This document shows, in pieces, positions 1-4,595 of a stretch of 5,785 bases of DNA. Within the stretch, counting starts at the first letter, position 1, and every line of letters starts with the position of its first letter. The DNA is taken from the NCBI GenBank assembly GCA_002719595.1, contig PBEJ01000048.1, forward strand, positions 14,760-20,544. Direction: 5' to 3'. Made by a program: the position numbers and the translations under genes. The stretch comes from Verrucomicrobiales bacterium (GTDB lineage: Bacteria > Verrucomicrobiota > Verrucomicrobiia > Limisphaerales > UBA1100). Below the pieces are notes generated by a model, which saw nothing but the letters and a program-made list of their open reading frames with translations, ran no database searches and was not told where the DNA came from.

Positions 1-249
1 GTCTAGATGTACTATATTTTCGCGACTACCCGCACTGGTAATCAGATTAATGATGATGTCCTCATGATCCGATTCAACAGCGCTTTTAATTTGCAAGGCC
101 AGACGGTGGTACAGGCCGTCCTTTGAACCGGTCATAAAATCTATCACCGTTGGTTCGGGAGATCTTAAAAACCAAACCAAACCGGCGGCAAAAATCAGGG
201 CAGCAATTACCGGTAGTAGTCGAAGCCTTTTTAAAGTAATTTCATTCAT
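1..249 (-). CDS. TAXI-family TRAP transporter solute-binding protein, 5' part only (83 codons, cut by window edge)
   Basis: Reading the minus strand from the ATG at 249 gives 83 codons with no stop to the window edge. Residues 1-10 are charged (Lys7, Arg8, Arg10), and residues 11-28 form a hydrophobic segment that would be an uncleaved anchor or signal peptide. The mature start (about 35-83) contains FMTGSKDGLYHRLALQI followed by INLITSAGSRENI. This matches the opening layout of TAXI-type TRAP solute-binding proteins: a strand, TGS/TGG..G.Y, a helix, then a (T)xGS.EN motif. Such proteins capture a small organic ligand in the periplasm for a TRAP permease, which is not visible here. An in-frame stop a few codons upstream makes 249 the first possible ATG. 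The ribosome binding site is weak. The gene lies 62 bp behind the prepilin-thioredoxin gene on the same strand, so cotranscription is possible. Only the N-terminus is seen, so the family call is moderate. Confidence 0.68.
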   Translation of the reverse strand, partial: MNEITLKRLRLLPVIAALIFAAGLVWFLRSPEPTVIDFMTGSKDGLYHRLALQIKSAVESDHEDIIINLITSAGSRENIVHLD

Positions 250-311
250 GCAAAATCCGCAGAAACAATGGTTTTATTTTCGCCTTCAATCCGAATGAAG
301 AAAGATGCAAA

Positions 312-1472
312 TCAATTTTGGGGTTGATTCGGAATAACAAATGAACTTACCCAGTTGATATAAGGAGTGATGGGCCCTGGGCTATATCCTTGCTTACGGG
401 CCAATACATTTCCTGATGGATTGAGTATGATTTGAGTAGGGTAGGAGGTGACACCAAAGCTTTTCGCAAGTCTGTTATTTTCTTGTTGGGTTTCTTTGGA
501 AACTTGTTTTTTTATTGGGAAATCACAAATGTGTGTAAGGACGCTGTTTTGGGTAAGGTTTTGCCATTGAGGGCTTTGCAGAACAACCTTTTCGAGACTG
601 ATGCAAGGGGGGCACCAATCAGAGCCAGTGAAGAGAAGATAAACGATTTTGTTTTCCTGTTTGGCTCTGGCAAGTGTGGCATTAAGGCCGCTGAGAACTC
701 CTGTTGTCTGATTATTTCCTCCTTCTCCATGTAAAATCTTTGTGCTCGCATTTCCTACGGTAACTCCTCCACTGGACAGGATGTGGGCTTTGACAACCAT
801 GCCGATGTCAGACAAATCACTATCCTGAGAAAGCTTGGCGCTTCCGTCTGCGAGCGCCAATTGGCCTTGGCTTTCAAAGAGCCCGGTTACGGCGTTTTTC
901 GGAGGATTGCCATCCTTATCTGCACGTTCATCAGCTCCTACCCAACGGGCATCGGCCAAATTTGCACTGGAGAGGTTTCTAGTGGCAGCCAATACCGTTG
1001 ATGGTCTGCCGATATCGCCACCTTCACAAAAAACGTAACTGATGGCTTTATTTGGAATTGGTCGTCCTTCACGAGTTTTGAACTGCTCCCAGTTTGCGAC
1101 AACAAGCTCTTGGTCCGCCTGCCTTTCGGCATCACAGGGGGACCATAGTATTTTTGCTGTCACTATTTCTCTCTTAAGTCCTCGGCTACCGAAAACTGAA
1201 CCGGGATCAACTGCGTAGTGTTTTCCAAAATGCTCAATTTGCCCACTTGGGAGAAGCTGCCAAGGGAGTCGGTCGTCATTATCTTGAGCAAACATGATCA
1301 TACATGTGCTAATTTGTTTCAAATTGACTACACACTTAATTCTTTTTGCCTTGCGCAGGGCTCCGGCTAGGGTGGGCAGTAGCATGCTTGCCAGAATGCC
1401 GATAATGGCAATAACCACCAATAGCTCAATGAGGGTAAACGCCTTGCGGCGTGGTATCGCAGGCTGCATCAT
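312..1472 (-). CDS. Prepilin-like (type II/IV pseudopilin) protein fused to a C-terminal thioredoxin domain
   Basis: 386 residues. Residues 8-11 (RRKA) followed by FTLIELLVV form a class III prepilin signal. Cleavage is expected after Ala11, giving N-methyl-Phe12 with Glu16 at position +5. Residues 17-38 are the hydrophobic helix. Residues 44-230 resemble the variable pilin-like domain common in Verrucomicrobiota and Planctomycetota, including the ADG motif near 208-210. A Gly/Asn/Thr-rich linker (about 231-260) leads to a thioredoxin fold (about 262-380). This has [10 protein letters not shown] at 281-290, with redox cysteines 287 and 290, DFP at 317-319, the cis-proline motif SYPT at 343-346, and a GYSPG loop near 362. 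By known prepilin topology the thioredoxin domain should face the periplasm, where it could reduce or oxidise disulfides; the substrate is unknown. Two consecutive ATG codons (1472 and 1469) are possible starts. No pilus assembly genes are nearby. The fusion is continuous in one frame, with no sign of a frameshift. Confidence 0.9.
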   Translation of the reverse strand: MMQPAIPRRKAFTLIELLVVIAIIGILASMLLPTLAGALRKAKRIKCVVNLKQISTCMIMFAQDNDDRLPWQLLPSGQIEHFGKHYAVDPGSVFGSRGLKREIVTAKILWSPCDAERQADQELVVANWEQFKTREGRPIPNKAISYVFCEGGDIGRPSTVLAATRNLSSANLADARWVGADERADKDGNPPKNAVTGLFESQGQLALADGSAKLSQDSDLSDIGMVVKAHILSSGGVTVGNASTKILHGEGGNNQTTGVLSGLNATLARAKQENKIVYLLFTGSDWCPPCISLEKVVLQSPQWQNLTQNSVLTHICDFPIKKQVSKETQQENNRLAKSFGVTSYPTQIILNPSGNVLARKQGYSPGPITPYINWVSSFVIPNQPQN

Positions 1473-1556
1473 AGGCTCAATCTACCCCCAGTTATGAGGG
1501 GTCGCAAGTGAATTGGCTTGAATATCAGCCTTTTTGCGTTGTAATTCGAGCATCTT
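1473..1556. promoter_or_regulatory. Divergent intergenic region between the prepilin-thioredoxin gene and hemB
   Basis: These 84 bp must hold the start signals for both flanking genes. Two possible RNA hairpins are visible on the plus strand. The first is a 5-bp stem, ACCCC (1484-1488) with GGGGT (1498-1502), around a 9-nt loop. The second is GGCT-T-GA (1515-1521) pairing with TCAGCC (1525-1530) with one bulged T, followed by five T (1531-1535). The second hairpin resembles a short intrinsic terminator or attenuator, but its stem is weak. No convincing minus-strand promoter was found. Confidence 0.35.
1518..1545 (+). promoter_or_regulatory. Possible sigma70-type promoter for hemB
   Basis: TTGAAT (1518-1523) and TGTAAT (1540-1545) are separated by 16 bp. 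They match the -35 consensus at 4 of 6 positions and the -10 consensus at 5 of 6. Transcription would start near 1552, only about five bases before the ATG at 1557 but about 23 bases before the ATG at 1575, so this promoter would favour the later start. It overlaps the possible hairpin at 1515-1535, and the two readings are hard to reconcile. The match is by eye only. Confidence 0.3.
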
Positions 1557-2564
1557 ATGGGTGAAAAGGGGCATATGATTCTGCGTAGGCCTAGACGTTT
1601 ACGGCAAAATAAGGCTGTTCGAGCATTGGTTCAGGAAACCCATATTTCTGTGGAAGATTTTATCTATCCGCTTTTTGTAATGGAGGGTGAGGGTGATCCA
1701 GAGGCCGTACCCTCAATGCCGCATGTTAAGCGTCATACAATTTCCAGTTTAGTGAGTGAATGCGAGGAATCATTTGCTTTAGGAATCCGTGCGGTTGCCC
1801 TTTTCCCAGTAGTTCCTGTTGAACGCAAGGACGACAGGGGAACTGAGGCGTTGAATCCGGATTGCCTGATCTTGCGGGCTGTGAGGCGACTAAAGAGTGT
1901 ATTGCCAGAACTTGTGGTGGTCTCCGACGTTGCGCTGGATCCTTATACTTCTTCAGGTCACGACGGTGTTCTGAATGAACAAGGAACCGATGTGGACAAT
2001 GATGCCACGGTGGAAATTTTGGCAAAAATGTCAGTCGTTCAGGCAGAAGCAGGTGTCGATTGGGTTGCCCCCTCAGATATGATGGACGGTCGGGTGAAAG
2101 CAATTCGTAAGGCTTTGGATTCCGCTGAACATTCGCACGTTTCCATAATGGCTTATTCAGCAAAATATGCCTCGGCATTTTATGGTCCTTTTCGGGAGGC
2201 AGTAGGTAGTCAACAGGCATCCGGACAATCGTATCTCGACAAAAAAACCTACCAACTTAATCCGGCTAATATCCGTGAATCCATGATCGAGGCGAGCTTG
2301 GATATTGAGGAAGGTGCCGATATCTTAATGGTAAAACCGGCTGGAGCTTATTTGGATATCCTTTGCAGATTGCGGGAGAAGACAAAATTGCCGCTGGCTG
2401 CTTATCAGGTATCTGGGGAGTATGCTCAAATTCATGCAGCTGCACAACAGGGATGGTTGGATTTACGGGCGGTTCGTGATGAGTCGCTACTGGCAATCAA
2501 ACGGGCGGGTGCGGATTTGATTCTGACTTACTTCGCCAAGGATGTTGCACGTGAGTTAGCCTAG
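1557..2564 (+). CDS. hemB: Porphobilinogen synthase (delta-aminolevulinic acid dehydratase)
   Basis: The cytosolic enzyme condenses two 5-aminolevulinate molecules into porphobilinogen, the pyrrole building block of haem and other tetrapyrroles. At 335 residues it is full length for the family. It opens with RRPRRLR (10-16) and shows FIYPLFVMEG (35-44). The active-site lysines are Lys203 (SAKYASAFYGPFR) and the Schiff-base Lys260 (ILMVKPAGAYLD). The metal-site stretch is DVALDPYTSSGHDG (124-137), with Asp where zinc enzymes carry Cys, so it belongs to the Mg/monovalent-cation-type class rather than the Zn class. The start is uncertain. ATG 1557 has only a weak GAG upstream, whereas ATG 1575 (residue 7) follows AAAAGGGG and would give 329 residues beginning just before RRPRRLR; the outer start is reported. 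No other haem genes are adjacent. The stop codon overlaps that of the convergent channel gene. Confidence 0.96.
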   Translation: MGEKGHMILRRPRRLRQNKAVRALVQETHISVEDFIYPLFVMEGEGDPEAVPSMPHVKRHTISSLVSECEESFALGIRAVALFPVVPVERKDDRGTEALNPDCLILRAVRRLKSVLPELVVVSDVALDPYTSSGHDGVLNEQGTDVDNDATVEILAKMSVVQAEAGVDWVAPSDMMDGRVKAIRKALDSAEHSHVSIMAYSAKYASAFYGPFREAVGSQQASGQSYLDKKTYQLNPANIRESMIEASLDIEEGADILMVKPAGAYLDILCRLREKTKLPLAAYQVSGEYAQIHAAAQQGWLDLRAVRDESLLAIKRAGADLILTYFAKDVARELA

Positions 2565-3628
2565 TTTTTGTTTTCCATTATCAGCGTTAATGGGGTGCTT
2601 ACACTGAGTCCGGCTTCACTCTGTAATTCGTAGGCTGCGAGGTTGATTGCATCCCGTGCTGCAAGGAGTTTTTGGGGGTTTTTTAAAACGTATGATATTC
2701 TCCAGCGTGCGGCATGGTCTTCGTTTTCCTTGAGAGCAATGGAAGGTTGTGTATCTTGGTCTAACCCGGCCCCAGATTTAAGGGCTTGATCGAAAACTTT
2801 TTGCAAGAATTTACGAATCTTTTCGGAGTCTGTGCCATATCCAATTTTGAAATCAACATAATCACGGAAAGGACCACCGGGATTTTCCTTGTACAGATCT
2901 ACACGGTTTTTCAAAAGGCTGGAATTGGGGATTTCAATATCATGACTTCTTACTAAATCACGGATGCTGGTTTGAAGGCCTCGAATTTCCAGGATAATCC
3001 CAAGAACGTTTTCTGATGGGATTGACACAACGTCACCGCGTTGAAGGCGTTCCCCGCTGATCAGGAGAATGCCACTGAGAAAATCGCGCAGCCAATAGTC
3101 CTTGGTGGTAAAAATCAGTAAAGCGAGAAATCCAATAACTCCTGTCGTTTGTAAAGAGCTGGTGAGTCCCCAAATATTGATCAGGACAATCAGCATACTT
3201 ATTAGAATTACTCCACAGGCAACCAGCTCAAGGGTGCGTGAGGTGGAGGTTTCTACTTTTCGGGTAAAGCCCATTACAGTAACGGCTTTTCCGTAGCGCG
3301 ATAGAAGCAGTACTTCAGCCAAATGAATAAGCAGGTAGGTGAGTAGCAAGGTTAGACTGGTTTGGCTGATTTGATCTGCAGGAAAACGATCATCCTTGAT
3401 GATCAATGAAATCATAAACGTGATAAATACCGTAAAGTTGAAACCGTGGAGCACCCGAAGTCGGGTTCGCATTTTAGCTTCGTCCTTAATTTCGCCATAG
3501 TGAGAAGCGATAGTCTTGGAGAACAGGAAAACCAGAGCGTTTACCGCAAAGGTAAAGTACTCCAACGCAGTTACATGCTGAAGTCTTGGGATGATGGTCT
3601 CGTTCCAAATATCCATGACTAGGTACAC
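2561..3628 (-). CDS. MscS-family mechanosensitive ion channel
   Basis: 355 residues. Hydrophobic segments lie at about 24-40, 63-77, 91-110 and 134-155. The pore-lining helix region follows at about 160-192 (TTGVIGFLALLIFTTKDYWL, then RDFLSGILLISGERLQRGD). Next comes the MscS beta domain, with EIRGLQTSIRDL (214-225) and IEIPNSSLLKNRVDLY (231-246), equivalent to the family's IPN motif. The remainder (about 255-350) fits the cytoplasmic alpha/beta vestibule. MscS channels open under membrane tension to release solutes during hypo-osmotic shock. This protein has more N-terminal transmembrane helices than the three of E. coli MscS. Translation probably starts at GTG 3628, with GTGAG seven bases upstream; ATG 3616 is an alternative but has no clear ribosome binding site. 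It starts 7 bp after the stop of the lipoprotein gene, so translation is likely coupled. Confidence 0.92.
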   Translation of the reverse strand: MYLVMDIWNETIIPRLQHVTALEYFTFAVNALVFLFSKTIASHYGEIKDEAKMRTRLRVLHGFNFTVFITFMISLIIKDDRFPADQISQTSLTLLLTYLLIHLAEVLLLSRYGKAVTVMGFTRKVETSTSRTLELVACGVILISMLIVLINIWGLTSSLQTTGVIGFLALLIFTTKDYWLRDFLSGILLISGERLQRGDVVSIPSENVLGIILEIRGLQTSIRDLVRSHDIEIPNSSLLKNRVDLYKENPGGPFRDYVDFKIGYGTDSEKIRKFLQKVFDQALKSGAGLDQDTQPSIALKENEDHAARWRISYVLKNPQKLLAARDAINLAAYELQSEAGLSVSTPLTLIMENKN

Positions 3629-3635
3629 GGTTTAC

Positions 3636-4484
3636 TCACATGGTTCCTCGTGTTCGGGTAGGCTGAAAGGATTCGATGAGTCGGTTTACACGATCCCTTT
3701 CTGCTTCAGTAAGAGACTCTCCGCAGGTCTTGATGGCTTTTTGGAGTTGGGCTTTATCTTGCTCGGGGTTTTCTCCTTCACCAGCAGCGTCGTACTCGAG
3801 GTATTTGGCAGCCAGGCTATACCACCGGTAAGCTTCACTCAGATTTTTTTCCACCCCAAGCCCCTGAAAATATAGTTGCGCTAGATTTTGTTGCGCCGAC
3901 CCTATTCCTTGTTCGGCACTTAACCGGTACCAGTTGGCGGCTTTCTTTAAATCCACATTTGTGCCCAAACCTTTTTCCAGGGCGTAAGCATAAGAGAACC
4001 GAGCCAGTGCATCTCCTGCTTCAGCGCCTGCATGATACCATTTTGCCGCCATCGCGTAATCCTGCTTAATACCGCCTTTGCCACTCTCATGTAAAGCGCC
4101 AGCGTGATACATGGCTTTGGCATAACCGGGAATAATGATTTTTTCCCCGGTTTTAAGCTTATCAACGTCCATCTTTGGGTTTAGTGCATTAATGTCGATT
4201 ATTAGGACATTGTAGCGGTCGGCAATATCTATAAGTGTTTGGTTTGGCTCCACAACATGATTGGTTTGAGTGGCTGATGCCTCGTACCAATGGAGGGCTT
4301 TAATTAAATCTTTCTCCCCCTCCAAGCCCTCCTGATAAGTCCGACCTTTATTGTATTGGCTAACCCGGTTTCCCCAGCCAGCGGTGACTTCACGATGGGG
4401 GGTAAAGGAAGAATCACCACAAGCTGCAATCAACATTAGTATCAACCCTAGCCCCAAGTCCCTTGGTCTCATGTCTTGTACCAT
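3636..4484 (-). CDS. Lipoprotein with Sel1-like repeats interrupted by a LysM domain
   Basis: Numbering here is from the TTG at 4508; the chosen ATG 4484 is residue 9 and ATG 4472 is residue 13. MRPRD is followed by a hydrophobic stretch ending in the lipobox IAAC, so Cys30 should be lipidated and the protein membrane-anchored and exported. Four Sel1-like (TPR-type) repeats are visible at about 50-82, 129-165, 166-202 and 203-240, each with the Y..G.G....D..KA..WY..A pattern. A LysM domain (84-127: HVVEPNQTL, DIADRYNV, INALNP, LKTGEKIIIPG) sits between the first and second repeats. LysM binds N-acetylglucosamine polymers such as peptidoglycan, and Sel1 repeats are protein-interaction scaffolds. 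The tail (about 265-282, LTEAERDRVNRLIESF) is like the C-terminal helix of many Sel1 proteins. A role linking cell wall and channel is inference from the neighbouring mscS-family gene. The ATG at 4484 was preferred because the TTG lies inside a palindrome that could be regulatory. Confidence 0.88.
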   Translation of the reverse strand: MVQDMRPRDLGLGLILMLIAACGDSSFTPHREVTAGWGNRVSQYNKGRTYQEGLEGEKDLIKALHWYEASATQTNHVVEPNQTLIDIADRYNVLIIDINALNPKMDVDKLKTGEKIIIPGYAKAMYHAGALHESGKGGIKQDYAMAAKWYHAGAEAGDALARFSYAYALEKGLGTNVDLKKAANWYRLSAEQGIGSAQQNLAQLYFQGLGVEKNLSEAYRWYSLAAKYLEYDAAGEGENPEQDKAQLQKAIKTCGESLTEAERDRVNRLIESFQPTRTRGTM

Positions 4485-4497
4485 AACCGATCTGATC

Positions 4498-4510
4498 TCT
4501 TGCGGCAAGA
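4498..4510. repeat. 13-bp palindrome flanked by ACCGATC direct repeats
   Basis: TCTTGCGGCAAGA is a perfect dyad of six base pairs around a central G. It is flanked by two copies of ACCGATC at 4486-4492 and 4515-4521, 29 bp apart. The site overlaps the most upstream possible start (TTG 4508) of the lipoprotein gene. It could be an operator or a leader hairpin, or it could be chance. No protein that binds it is known from the sequence. Confidence 0.3.
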
Positions 4511-4528
4511 TTTCACCGATCCCTTCAG

Positions 4529-4578
4529 ATTAGGATTAATACAATCTTGCGATTTTTTTATAATAGATTAGCCTTAAT
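4529..4578. repeat. Pair of ATTA-N4-TAAT dyads flanking the divergent promoters
   Basis: ATTAGGATTAAT (4529-4540) and ATTAGCCTTAAT (4567-4578) match at 10 of 12 positions, and each is a dyad of ATTA and TAAT around four bases. Their centres are 38 bp apart and they flank the overlapping -10 elements. This layout would suit an operator pair controlling both directions. The local sequence is AT-rich, so chance similarity is possible. Confidence 0.35.
4536..4564 (+). promoter_or_regulatory. Possible sigma70-type promoter for the TerB/AI-2E gene
   Basis: A perfect TATAAT lies at 4559-4564, with TTAATA (4536-4541, 4 of 6 consensus positions) 17 bp upstream. The expected transcription start near 4571 gives a leader of about 25 bases before ATG 4596. 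The -10 shares bases with the minus-strand -10, so the two promoters probably cannot be occupied by polymerase at the same time. Confidence 0.45.
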
Positions 4579-4584
4579 AGACAA
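4557..4584 (-). promoter_or_regulatory. Possible sigma70-type promoter for the lipoprotein-mscS operon
   Basis: On the minus strand, TTGTCT (4584-4579) and TATAAA (4562-4557) are 16 bp apart, matching the consensus hexamers at 4 and 5 of 6 positions. Transcription would start near 4550, leaving a leader of about 65 bases before ATG 4484 that includes the 4498-4510 palindrome. The -10 overlaps the plus-strand -10 of the divergent gene. Confidence 0.42.
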
Positions 4585-4595
4585 GCTTCCAGCCT

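Noticed and set aside
283..299. CTTCA/TGAAG 5-bp stem between the prepilin-thioredoxin and TAXI genes
   Set aside because: The stem is short with a 7-base loop and no following T-run. It is insufficient for a terminator call.
310..329. AATCAA/TTGATT hairpin overlapping the stop of the prepilin-thioredoxin gene
   Set aside because: The 6-bp stem is AT-rich, lies mostly inside the coding end and has no T-run on the minus strand, so it is not a credible terminator.
432..1038. Several open frames on the plus strand opposite the prepilin-thioredoxin gene
   Set aside because: They are short, mutually overlapping and antisense to a gene with clear domains. None shows a motif or a convincing ribosome binding site.
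1726..2220. 164-codon open frame on the minus strand inside hemB
   Set aside because: It lies wholly within the strongly supported hemB frame, its product is Pro/His/Arg-rich with no recognisable domain, and it is a typical antisense shadow.
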